From positions 62,001 to 126,000 of the forward strand of contig NZ_JABMJG010000010.1 of the NCBI RefSeq assembly GCF_013376045.1: a stretch of DNA of 64,000 nucleotides, given 5' to 3'. Shown piece after piece: positions 42,072 through 50,719 of the stretch; position 1 is the stretch's first letter, and the number at the start of each line of letters is the position of its first letter. The stretch comes from Variovorax sp. SG517 (GTDB taxonomy: Bacteria > Pseudomonadota > Gammaproteobacteria > Burkholderiales > Burkholderiaceae_C). Position numbers and translations under genes: made by a program. The notes beneath the pieces are model-generated. The model ran no database searches. It was not told the origin of the DNA and saw only the letters and a program-made list of their open reading frames with translations.

Positions 42072-43105
42072 AACGAGAAGCCTTGAGTATTTCGCCGCAG
42101 ATCAGCCTCGACCATCATTTGGCACAGCTGCTCCAGCGTGGTGTGCGGTTCCCAGCCCAGCTTGGCCTTGGCGCGCGCGGGATTGCCGATGAGCAGTTCC
42201 ACTTCGGCCGGACGATAGAACTTCGGGTTGATCCGCATCACGGTCTTGCCGGTCGCGGTGTCCACCGCGAGCTCATTCTCGGCCGAGCCCGTGAAGTCGA
42301 CCTCGATGCCTGCGCCCTTGAAGGCCATCCGCACGAAATCGCGCACAGTCTCGGTGCGGTTGGTCGCCAGAACGAAAGTGTCCGGCTCGTCGGCTTGCAG
42401 CATCCGCCACATCCCTTCGACATACTCCTTGGCAAAGCCCCAGTCCCGCTTTGCGTCGAGATTGCCCAATTCCAGGACATCGAGCTGGCCGAGCTTGATC
42501 TTTGCCACCGAATCGGTGATTTTGCGAGTGACGAATTCGCGGCCTCGCAGCGGGCTCTCATGGTTGAAGAGGATGCCGCTGCTGCCGAAGATGCCGTAGC
42601 TTTCGCGGTAGTTCACCGTCATCCAGTGCGCGTAGAGCTTTGCCACACCATAGGGGCTGCGTGGATAGAACGGCGTGTCCTCGATTTGGGGGATCGCCTG
42701 GACTTTGCCGAACATTTCGGAAGTCGAGGCTTGGTAGAAACGGATCTTCGGGTTGACGAGCCGGATGGCTTCCAGAAGGTGCAGTGCGCCGATGCCGGTG
42801 ATCTGCGCAGTTGCCGCGGGCTGGTTGAAGCTCACGCCCACAAAGCTCTGGGCCGCCAGGTTGTAGATTTCGTCCGGCTCTGCATCGCGAACGAGCGTGA
42901 GGGAACTGCCGAGGTCGGTCAGGTCGTACTCGACCAGATGCAGATCGGGGTTCTTTTGGATTCCGAGTTCCTCGATGCGCCAGAAATTGACGGAACTGGT
43001 TCGGCGGTACGTCCCATAGACAACGTACCCTTTGCTCAGGAGCAGCTCAGCCAAATAGGCGCCGTCCTGGCCGGTGATGCCGGTGACGATAGCGCGTTTC
43101 TTCAT
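42068..43105 (-). CDS. gmd: GDP-mannose 4,6-dehydratase
   Basis: 345 residues from the ATG at 43103-43105. It has AIVTGITGQDGAYLAELLL (5-23), YNLAAQSFVGVSFNQP, YQASTSEMFGKV (the S-T-S-E equivalent of the catalytic T/D/E), PRSPYGVAKLYAHW (Y-x-x-x-K), ILFNHESPLRGREFVTRKI and YVEGMWRMLQ: all diagnostic of Gmd. It converts GDP-mannose from manC to GDP-4-keto-6-deoxymannose. First gene of gmd-rmd on the minus strand; 89 bases separate it from the large GT4 gene behind it. Confidence 0.97.
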   Translation of the reverse strand: MKKRAIVTGITGQDGAYLAELLLSKGYVVYGTYRRTSSVNFWRIEELGIQKNPDLHLVEYDLTDLGSSLTLVRDAEPDEIYNLAAQSFVGVSFNQPAATAQITGIGALHLLEAIRLVNPKIRFYQASTSEMFGKVQAIPQIEDTPFYPRSPYGVAKLYAHWMTVNYRESYGIFGSSGILFNHESPLRGREFVTRKITDSVAKIKLGQLDVLELGNLDAKRDWGFAKEYVEGMWRMLQADEPDTFVLATNRTETVRDFVRMAFKGAGIEVDFTGSAENELAVDTATGKTVMRINPKFYRPAEVELLIGNPARAKAKLGWEPHTTLEQLCQMMVEADLRRNTQGFSF

Positions 43106-43194
43106 AAATATCCTTCCCGATAAACTTAACTTGTGACTTGGTGTGGGTGGGTATTGTGCCGCGAGCCGCTGAGGGCAGTCCCGTGGCAGCGGCT

Positions 43195-46185
43195 TCAGCC
43201 GGCGGGGGGTGACTCCCAGAAGGCTGCTTCGATGAAGCGTTGGGCGCTCTGCCGCCAGTTGAGGTAGTGCAGGTCCTCCGAACGGATCTGCGTTCCCTCC
43301 TGTGCCCGGACCAGCCACTGGCGCACCGCGTCGGACAGTGCATGTGCGTCGCCAGAGAAATAGAGAGCGCAGTCGCCACAGACCTCGCGAAAGACCGGCA
43401 GATCTCGGGCGATCAGAGGCAACCCGCGCTGCGCGCCTTCGATCAAGGGCAGGCCGAAGCCCTCGCCTTCCGAGGCGGTGATCAGGCAGGAGGAGGCCGA
43501 ATAGACCAGTTCGAGGTATTCATCGCTCGCTTTCTCCACCCATATCAGTCGTTCTCCCTGCTCGGGATGCTTGCGCAACCGCTCCGCCAGTTCTTCAACC
43601 ATCCAGCCTTGCTTGCCGACGATGACCAGATTGACGTTGAAGCCTTCCGCCCAGAGGGTTTCGAATGCATCCAGTGCAACCGAGTGACCCTTGCGAGGCT
43701 CGACGGTGCCGACCATCAGGAAACTTGTTCGTGCTGCGATCGAGCGCATCGCCGGGCCGGCACTCGGCGGCAGGCCTTTCGAGGCGACGGTGCTGAGGTC
43801 TGCGCCGAGCGGAAAGGACCGCACCTGCAATTCGTTCGAGCGATGAGGCGCGTTGTCTGCAACCCATTCCTTCAGTTCGTTGGCGACGGCCTGCGAGATG
43901 CAAAGCGCGCCGTCGAATTCGGCAATCGTGCGAAGCCAGCGTGCGTGCAGGGCCGCGCTCCCTTCCGGGAAGCGATGCTTCATCAGGACAGGCAGAAGGT
44001 CGTAGACGACGAACTGGACGCGCACTCCGGCGTTGCGCATCTGGCGGAAATACGGTGCCTGGAAGTAGACGGGATCGTGCATCAGGTCCAGCCCGATGAA
44101 ATGATCTCCTTCGCCGAAGCTGATTGGCGTGTCTTCCAGCGTGTCTTCGGGGCAGCCAAGGAACCTCAGGGTGTAGCGCCGCGCGTATCGATAGCCCAGC
44201 CGTTGGGCGTCCCCATATACGGGCTCTATACGAAAGCCTTCGGGCGGCGACTCGATCAGTTCGCGAAGCAGCGACTTCACGACTCGCTGGATACCAGTAT
44301 GAAGATCCTGGTAGACCATGGACGACACATCGAGAAGCAGCTGCTTTGCCGGTCTCGGGGAAGGGAAGTTGGTCGCAACCGCCGATGCAACCGCATTCTT
44401 CTCTTCGGCATTCAATCCCGGCGCGATCTTTGCCAGCCTGGCGATCAAGGCGTCGCGCCCGTGGCTGTGACTGCGTGCAAATTGTTCGATGGCTTCGACG
44501 TACTGCTGGCCACAGCGCTGCGGCGAGTGATGCTCGTTGATGTACTGCCGGGCCCTTGCGCCCAGGGCCCGGCGGCCTTCGACGTCTTGCCAGAGGTGCT
44601 GCAATGCTTCGGTCAATTGGACGTCCGTGAACTCGTCCTCGAGCATGCAGAGACTGTCCTTGGGAAGCCAGGCCATCGCTCCATGTGCATTCGCAATCGT
44701 TGCGACACCGTGATTCATTGTGTCGAGGACGGCGGCGGACGTTTCGCCTCGTGACCTGCCGCGCAGTTGCACCGCGACGTCCGTTGCTCGCAGATAGCGG
44801 CGAAACGTCGCCTCGTCTGCCCAGCCGGTGATATGCACGTTGGGCAAAGGAAGCTCGCTGATCGCTGACCGGATGGCATCCCCATAGGCATCATGGCCGT
44901 TGTCTCCGACAAAGACCAGCCGGCAGCGGGGATCGGTTCCGAGCGGCGAGTTCTTCCATGCTCGCAAAAGGCGGTCGTTCAGCTTCGTGATACCCAGCAG
45001 CCCGAATGCACAGACCAGAAAGTCGTCTTCCGTCAAGCCCAGTGCGAGACGATCTTCTTCGCGCGATGCGGGATCATGGCTTTCGGCAGGTCGGCGCAGC
45101 AGAGGGATCAGCGTGGTCTGCGGAGCGGATGCGGCTCCATACCAATGCTTCATCAACCCCAGGGAGTAGTTGGAGTGAAAGATGATGCCTTGGGCTTGCC
45201 GGATGACCTCGAAACTGCACGGATACTGCGAAACCACCGTGGAAACATCCCCGATCCGGCTGCGATCGGCCAGCGCCTTGTAGCCGTGCGAGTCGTAGAG
45301 TGCGCGCTCAAGGCCCCGGTATCTGCCGCAGAGAAATTCGAGGTGCCACTGTGCATCGCCGAGGAAGAAGTCATGCAGGACCACGGTGCCCGGCACCATC
45401 TCCAGCAGCTCGAACATGTACTCATGGAACTCGGAGTTTCCGATGTGATAGAGCACGCGGTCATAGCTGTGGGCATGGGCGACCAGGTACGCGCCGTCGC
45501 GGACTGGAAAGGCCTGTGACAGCTCTGGCGACTTCAGTCTCCGCGTATCGACGATGAGTTCCAGGTCATAGTGCTTCGCGAGTTCGGGCAGCAGTTCTGC
45601 GCTGTAGTCGGCGATGCCGCTGCGTTGAGGAGGCAGTGGAGAGACATAGGCAAGCCTGGGTCGCTGTCCGGACGGTATCGGCAGCGATATGGCGTCGGAA
45701 GCCGCCTTCTCGATGTCCTCGACCGCGAGGCGGATCGCTTCTGTCAGTTCGGCTGAGGCGATAGGAGCGCGCGCCATCAACGCTTCTTGCGGCAGCGCTC
45801 TGGCGGTCACGAACGGTATCGCGAGTTCGGTAGTCCGCCGGGGCGCCGTAGCTGACGCCAAGGCATAGACGACATCGGGACGCAAGCGAGCGATGACGGC
45901 TTCACTCAGGTATTCCGATGCCTCGTGGGCCGCTGCAGTTTGCAAGCTTTCCATAGGCAGTGACTGCCAGACGTGAATGGACGTAGATGGAAGAATCCCG
46001 AGTAGCTTGCCGCGTGCTTCGTCAACGCTTTCGGAAAACCGTCCGTCGAGCAGTACATGGGTGTCGTGTTTTTCATGAAGTGCCTGCGCAAGCGCCTTCG
46101 AGAATGTCAACGCCAACGCCCGTTGCGCATCAGAATCGTCCGCTGCAGATTTCGAAATCCGAAGATCCAGCAACACCCGCATCAA
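43195..46185 (-). CDS. Double-headed GT4 glycosyltransferase, WbdA-like
   Basis: 996 residues. Three parts: an N-terminal region of about 170 residues without a clear motif; a first GT4 unit (about 177-570) with VSPLPPQRSGIADYSAELLP and VCAFGLLGITKLNDRLLRAW; and a second GT4 unit (about 615-990) with HTGIQRVVKSLL, FLMVGTVEPRKGHSVALDAF and EGEGFGLPLIE, where E908 and E916 give the E-x7-E motif. The corresponding motif of the first unit (RGETSAAVLD, about 479-488) is degenerate. Multi-domain GT4 proteins next to gmd/rmd and an O-antigen methyltransferase usually build a homopolymeric mannose or D-rhamnose chain in the cytoplasm. The start overlaps the methyltransferase stop (ATGA). Confidence 0.87.
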   Translation of the reverse strand: MMRVLLDLRISKSAADDSDAQRALALTFSKALAQALHEKHDTHVLLDGRFSESVDEARGKLLGILPSTSIHVWQSLPMESLQTAAAHEASEYLSEAVIARLRPDVVYALASATAPRRTTELAIPFVTARALPQEALMARAPIASAELTEAIRLAVEDIEKAASDAISLPIPSGQRPRLAYVSPLPPQRSGIADYSAELLPELAKHYDLELIVDTRRLKSPELSQAFPVRDGAYLVAHAHSYDRVLYHIGNSEFHEYMFELLEMVPGTVVLHDFFLGDAQWHLEFLCGRYRGLERALYDSHGYKALADRSRIGDVSTVVSQYPCSFEVIRQAQGIIFHSNYSLGLMKHWYGAASAPQTTLIPLLRRPAESHDPASREEDRLALGLTEDDFLVCAFGLLGITKLNDRLLRAWKNSPLGTDPRCRLVFVGDNGHDAYGDAIRSAISELPLPNVHITGWADEATFRRYLRATDVAVQLRGRSRGETSAAVLDTMNHGVATIANAHGAMAWLPKDSLCMLEDEFTDVQLTEALQHLWQDVEGRRALGARARQYINEHHSPQRCGQQYVEAIEQFARSHSHGRDALIARLAKIAPGLNAEEKNAVASAVATNFPSPRPAKQLLLDVSSMVYQDLHTGIQRVVKSLLRELIESPPEGFRIEPVYGDAQRLGYRYARRYTLRFLGCPEDTLEDTPISFGEGDHFIGLDLMHDPVYFQAPYFRQMRNAGVRVQFVVYDLLPVLMKHRFPEGSAALHARWLRTIAEFDGALCISQAVANELKEWVADNAPHRSNELQVRSFPLGADLSTVASKGLPPSAGPAMRSIAARTSFLMVGTVEPRKGHSVALDAFETLWAEGFNVNLVIVGKQGWMVEELAERLRKHPEQGERLIWVEKASDEYLELVYSASSCLITASEGEGFGLPLIEGAQRGLPLIARDLPVFREVCGDCALYFSGDAHALSDAVRQWLVRAQEGTQIRSEDLHYLNWRQSAQRFIEAAFWESPPAG

Positions 46186-47444
46186 TTGACCCCCTTTTTT
46201 TTCTTACCGTGAACGTTTAACTGATTCCAGACCGAACGTGCGTCATCTGACAGCTCGTCGGAAGGTCGGTCTGGTGGTGCCGCTTTTGGAACGTGCGCCG
46301 GTTGAGGTTCGGCGGCCGGGCGCATCCGAGCCAGCGCGAAGCTGCGCATGCGTAGATAGACAGCCCGCATCGGGGCATGAATGCCCAGTTTTCTCGCAAC
46401 CTTTGAAATCCGCCTGACGATGGGGCCTGGCCGCGGATGTCGCAAGAATGCCTTGATCGCCACAAGCCGCTCTCGCAGACCCGCGCTGCGAACCGCAAAT
46501 CCGCGCCTGTCCAGTTCCTGCAGCTTGTCCGCAGTCTGTACACCTTGTTGCTCCAGGATTGCAATCCTGGCTTCCAATGCGGCTGCCGTTGCCCTGGCTC
46601 GCCGGGCCTGCGCCTCGACAATTGATAGCAGCTTGCGCAGCTGCCTCTCACGGGATTCCGCCCGGGCCTCCGCTTCGCTCAGTTGCTGCTGCACGACTGC
46701 GTGATGCTGGTCGTGCCGCCGAGCCAGCTCGGGGAGCGACAGCCCATACTCTTTCGAAAATGCCTGATCTTGAGCATGTAGCGCCGCGAGCTCTCCGTTC
46801 TTCTGGGCCACTACTGCATAGTCAGGACTGACGCCCGCGAGGACCGAGATCAGCGATACAGGCGCGGCGCCATGCAGGGAAGCGGCTTCCTGGAGCCGCA
46901 GGATTTTTTGCCGCTGGAATCCCGCGTGTTCGACTACGAAAGCCAACAACTGGGAGGGAAGCGGCTTCACGTGCGAGGGATCCAGATAAAAGCTGGACGT
47001 GCCTACTTCCAGGTTCTCGGGATTTGGCGTTTCGAGAATGAGCAGGCCTCCCGGAACGAGGACGCGCAGGGCCTCGGCCACGATCGCCTGCAAATCTTCG
47101 AAACGAATGTGTTCGACTACATGGAACGCCGAGACGAGAACCAGACTGTCGGAAGGTGTCTGCCTGAGGGTCGCAAGACCTTCCGAGCAGGCAACATCAA
47201 GGCCTCGTTCCCGGCAGGCTTCAAGCATGCCTTCGTCCAGATCGACGCCTCGCCCCTTCAGGCCAAGTTTGGAAAGCAGCTCAAGCCATTCGCCCCGGCC
47301 GCACCCGATGTCCAGCGCGGAAGCGGGCGTCTTCAAATCTAATAAGGGCTGAACGAAGGGAATGTAGATTTCAAGCCGGGATCGAATGAGTTCGCGCGAG
47401 CCGCGGTATTTGTCTTCGAAGGCGCGATAAAAAAGGGCGCTCAT
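46182..47444 (-). CDS. SAM methyltransferase with coiled coil, WbdD-like chain terminator
   Basis: 420 residues from the ATG at 47442-47444. The N-terminal class I methyltransferase (to about 210) has LDIGCGRGEWLELLSKLG (44-61), GVDLDEGMLE and FHVVEHI, the motif set seen in the methyltransferase part of WbdD. A helical region follows, with a probable coiled coil at about 240-312 (QQLSEAEARAESRERQLRKL). The C-terminus is basic and ends KKKKGVN. WbdD caps the growing O-polysaccharide and its coiled coil acts as a ruler while its tail holds WbdA. Here the kinase domain of E. coli WbdD is missing. Translational coupling to the double GT4 supports the pairing. Confidence 0.82.
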   Translation of the reverse strand: MSALFYRAFEDKYRGSRELIRSRLEIYIPFVQPLLDLKTPASALDIGCGRGEWLELLSKLGLKGRGVDLDEGMLEACRERGLDVACSEGLATLRQTPSDSLVLVSAFHVVEHIRFEDLQAIVAEALRVLVPGGLLILETPNPENLEVGTSSFYLDPSHVKPLPSQLLAFVVEHAGFQRQKILRLQEAASLHGAAPVSLISVLAGVSPDYAVVAQKNGELAALHAQDQAFSKEYGLSLPELARRHDQHHAVVQQQLSEAEARAESRERQLRKLLSIVEAQARRARATAAALEARIAILEQQGVQTADKLQELDRRGFAVRSAGLRERLVAIKAFLRHPRPGPIVRRISKVARKLGIHAPMRAVYLRMRSFALARMRPAAEPQPAHVPKAAPPDRPSDELSDDARSVWNQLNVHGKKKKGVN

Positions 47445-47852
47445 TTGTCTTGTTGCCTTCTGGGTGGGGGATGCGTCGTTGTAATGCTGTAGCAGATATT
47501 GCCAACCTGAGGCAGGATTTGAGGCAGTTCTGATACAAAAAAGATACAAATTCTAGTGGCGACGTTCATTCCGCCCTATCGACGCGTCGATCTGTGCCAG
47601 TCCTGGAGTCTCGCTCGTGATGCGGAGGCAGAAGTACGGCACACGCCTCAGGCTGGCTTGGCGCTCATCCTTTGCCAGCTTCGGTCCCTAACCCGATGAA
47701 AACAGAATCTTAACTTCCGCATCGGCCCTTCTTCAGGCTTGGTGCAGCAAAGGAGCTACAGCATGTGAAGGACTCCCTATGGGTGTATCTCAAACGCGTG
47801 TGAGGACCAGAACGAGGACGAGAGAGCACGTTTCATTAAGTAAACTCGAGCG
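47445..47852. promoter_or_regulatory. Divergent intergenic region with a direct repeat
   Basis: 408 bases without a supportable gene between the methyltransferase start (minus) and the GT4 gene (plus). It is distinctly AT-richer than most of the window. GATACAAA occurs twice in direct order at 47532-47539 and 47543-47550, 11 bases apart, roughly one helical turn, about 90-105 bases upstream of the methyltransferase ATG. A dyad of CCGATG and CATCGG brackets an AT-rich loop near 47693-47732. Promoters for both directions must lie here but no convincing -35/-10 pair was found, nor a JUMPstart/ops element. Confidence 0.35.
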
Positions 47853-49991
47853 GTGATTCGAGTCCGATTGCTGGCCAAGGGCCTATGGTGGTTGATGACG
47901 CCTTGGCTATTGCCGAAGCGAGTTCGAGTGCGCCGCGCAAATATGGAAGCAGCGCAGGCTGCGGCATTCCGTGATGCGCAAACACAGCACGGCCTGCAAT
48001 TGGTTCGGGATAGCTTGGCTCGCGCAGCTGGTTCTACTGAGACGTTAAATGCGAGCGGAACGGACAAGCTGGCCGAATTGAACAGAGCCGCAGGCGGCGA
48101 TGCGGCATTCCTGTCACCCTGGCCTCGCCAGGATCAAGCAGAAATCGAGGATGTCTGGTCGGCCGCCAGGTGGTGCATCGACTTGGCGAGATTGCACCCG
48201 GACTTTCATGGAGTGCTGCCTCGCAGGGTCGCAGGTCCGGGGAGAGAGGGGCTTCAGTGGACGCCAGAGGGCGAAAAGGCGTTGGCTTCACTTTCGCCAC
48301 ACGCTTTTTCCTGCGTGACGGAGTTGCTCGAGAACGATCCTTCGTCCCGTGCCAGGCAGGTCTTTCTGTTTCAACAAGAGCTCCGGTCGCTGGTGCCGCA
48401 CGGCTTGACTCCGGCGGGTTGGCCGCACCTATTGCCTTGGTTCATGCGCTATGGCTTGGCGGCTGGCAAATTGCGCGTCGAGGAAATCTGGTGGCTTTTT
48501 CTTGAAGCGGCTCAAGACCCCCGACGTGAACTCATGCTGGCTCATGCGTTCACGCCTGCATGGCAGCAGACGCACCCGGGGGGGGCGACTGTATTCGGGC
48601 GCGAGAAGTTTGTCGCTTGGTTTGCCGCTGAATATGCGGCCTCCGGAGAGTGGCTGAATACCGCGACCTGGCCGGAGTGGGAGGAGCCTGCTTCACAGAT
48701 CCGGACCGCCTATGTCGCCACGGAGTCATGGAGGACAGCTCATCCCAATGCATTCGCCGATGCGTCGCGGGCCAGTGCGCTGGTTGCTTGGTTGGCATCG
48801 CCAGCAAGCCCGTTGTCCGAAGCGCTGCGCGCATGGTGCGCCAAGTTCGATCCATCGATCCTCGGTGCGGAGCTGGCCAAGCCGGGCGTCAACGTCATCG
48901 GGCATTTCTGCTACCCCTCCGGCCTTCGGGTGTCTGTCGAATCACTGGTGACGGCGTTGGGCTTGAACGAGGTGGCAACTTCATTGCGCGACATCAGGAC
49001 CGATGCGAAAGACGATCCCTGCCACGCCGACTTCCATGGTCTGGAAAGCCATGACATCACTGTCGTTCACGTACAGCCCGAGCCATTGCTCGATACGGCT
49101 TACGAGCGTGCGGATCTCTTCGAGCGGTTGCCGCGTCCATATCGGATCGGTTACTGGTATTGGGAGTTCGATTCCATTCCCGACTCATGGGTCACGCACG
49201 CTCAGAAGGTGGATGAAGTCTGGGCGGCCACCGAGTTCGTCGCGCGCGGCCTGCGCGAACGCCTCTCCGTTCCGGTTCGTACTCTGTTCCCCGGCGTGCA
49301 ACTGGCGCCTTATGCGCGACGCGGCAAATCGCACTTCGGCCTGAGTGAGAAGCCCTATACCTTTCTCTTCGTATTCCACATGATGAGCGTGATGGAGCGA
49401 AAGAATCCGCTGGGATTGATCCGTGCATTCAAATCGGCCTTTGGTGAAGACGAAGGCGTGCGTCTGGTGCTCAAGACGTCCTTTGGCGATCGACACCCTG
49501 AGCAGTTCGAAGTTTTGAAGAAGGCTGCGGTTGGCGGCAACATCGTTCTCATCAATGAGGTCTATACCCCCGACAACCTCCTGTCGCTGATGGACGCGTG
49601 CGATGCCTACGTGTCGCTCCATCGAAGCGAAGGCCTTGGGTTGACGATGGCTGAAGCGATGCTCATGGGTAAGCCGGTGATCGCGACCAACTTCTCCGGC
49701 AACGTCGACTTCATGGATGAGAGCAATAGCCTGCCTGTTTCATACAAGCTCGTGAAGTTGGGGCAGGCCATTCCGCCCTACGACGCCGATCTGGAATGGG
49801 CCGAGCCCTCAGTGGAACATGCTGCCCAGCTCATGCGGCGCGTCTACGACGATCAGGATTGGGCGCGTGAACTTGGCGCGCGGGCCAAGGAAAGTGCCGA
49901 AACAAATCTGTCGCTGCAAAGTGCTGGGAGGAAGATCAGGCATCGCCTTGAAGAGATCAAGGCAATGCGGGGGAAGTCGCAGGCGGAGTGA
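47853..49991 (+). CDS. GT4 glycosyltransferase with a long unassigned N-terminal half
   Basis: 712 residues from a GTG at 47853. The C-terminal half (about 350-700) is a GT4 fold: GVNVIGHFCYPSGLRVSVESL, YRIGYWYWEFDSIPDSWV, TLFPGVQLAPYARR, FVFHMMSVMERKNPLGLIRAF and HRSEGLGLTMAEAMLMGKPVIATNFSGN, in which EGLGLTMAE is the E-x7-E motif. The first 350 residues match nothing I know; they contain many tryptophans and charged residues but no membrane segment except perhaps a weak one at residues 8-20. It probably adds a sugar to the lipid-linked glycan. It stands alone on the plus strand between two minus blocks, with lower GC than the flanks. Confidence 0.85.
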   Translation: MIRVRLLAKGLWWLMTPWLLPKRVRVRRANMEAAQAAAFRDAQTQHGLQLVRDSLARAAGSTETLNASGTDKLAELNRAAGGDAAFLSPWPRQDQAEIEDVWSAARWCIDLARLHPDFHGVLPRRVAGPGREGLQWTPEGEKALASLSPHAFSCVTELLENDPSSRARQVFLFQQELRSLVPHGLTPAGWPHLLPWFMRYGLAAGKLRVEEIWWLFLEAAQDPRRELMLAHAFTPAWQQTHPGGATVFGREKFVAWFAAEYAASGEWLNTATWPEWEEPASQIRTAYVATESWRTAHPNAFADASRASALVAWLASPASPLSEALRAWCAKFDPSILGAELAKPGVNVIGHFCYPSGLRVSVESLVTALGLNEVATSLRDIRTDAKDDPCHADFHGLESHDITVVHVQPEPLLDTAYERADLFERLPRPYRIGYWYWEFDSIPDSWVTHAQKVDEVWAATEFVARGLRERLSVPVRTLFPGVQLAPYARRGKSHFGLSEKPYTFLFVFHMMSVMERKNPLGLIRAFKSAFGEDEGVRLVLKTSFGDRHPEQFEVLKKAAVGGNIVLINEVYTPDNLLSLMDACDAYVSLHRSEGLGLTMAEAMLMGKPVIATNFSGNVDFMDESNSLPVSYKLVKLGQAIPPYDADLEWAEPSVEHAAQLMRRVYDDQDWARELGARAKESAETNLSLQSAGRKIRHRLEEIKAMRGKSQAE

Positions 49992-50014
49992 AGCGCGTGC
50001 GGGACACGCGCTCG

Positions 50015-50716
50015 TTACTGCTCCACGATCCGCCCATGCTCGAGGTGGATCACCCGGTTGCACTCCTTGGCGATGAGCTCCGGCGAGTGCGACGCGAGCA
50101 CCAGAATGCCGGACTTCGAGACCACGTCCCGCATCCGCTTCTCGGCTTTCTCGGTGAACTCGGCATCGCCCACCGATAGCCATTCATCCATGAGCAGGAT
50201 GTCAGCCTCGACGCTCGTCGAGATCGAGAACGCGAGACGCATCATCATGCCGGTCGAATAGGTCCGAACCGGCATGTTGACGTATTCGCCCAGGCCGCTG
50301 AATTCGCAGATGTCGGGCGTGAGGCGGTCGATTTCCTTCTTGCTCATGCCCATCACGAGGCCGCGCAGCATGATGTTCTCCACGCCCGTGGCGTCCATCT
50401 CGATGCCCAGCGAAGGGTCGATCAGGCTGGCCACCGTGCCCTGGCGCGCGAATTCGCCGGAAGATGGCTCGTAGACTCCGGCAAGCGTGCGCAGCAGCGT
50501 CGACTTGCCCGCCCCGTTGTGGCCGACGAGGCCGAGCCGGTCTCCGCTCTTCAGCTCAAGGTTGATGCCGCTGAGCGCCTGCACCACCGTTACGCCTGTT
50601 TCCTTGCCGAAACGCCCGCCGGTCACCGAGGCAGCGAGTGTCTTCTTGAGCGAGTTCGCGCCGGCTCCGTAGATGGGGAAGTTGACGGCGACGTTCTTGA
50701 GAGAGATGAATGCCAT
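50015..50716 (-). CDS. wzt: ABC exporter ATP-binding protein, Wzt/KpsT-like
   Basis: 233 residues. Walker A GHNGAGKST (65-73), signature YSTGMMMRL (153-161) and Walker B ILLMDEW (173-179) are intact. The N-terminal part (ISLKNVAVNFPIYGAGANSL) and TVASLIDPSLGIEMDATG are typical of O-antigen and capsule exporters. It lacks the C-terminal carbohydrate-binding domain of the long Wzt in the E. coli O8/O9a systems, so export should not depend on recognition of a capped chain end, as in short-Wzt systems. It ends a manC-wzm-wzt operon. Confidence 0.93.
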   Translation of the reverse strand: MAFISLKNVAVNFPIYGAGANSLKKTLAASVTGGRFGKETGVTVVQALSGINLELKSGDRLGLVGHNGAGKSTLLRTLAGVYEPSSGEFARQGTVASLIDPSLGIEMDATGVENIMLRGLVMGMSKKEIDRLTPDICEFSGLGEYVNMPVRTYSTGMMMRLAFSISTSVEADILLMDEWLSVGDAEFTEKAEKRMRDVVSKSGILVLASHSPELIAKECNRVIHLEHGRIVEQ

Positions 50717-50719
50717 GGA

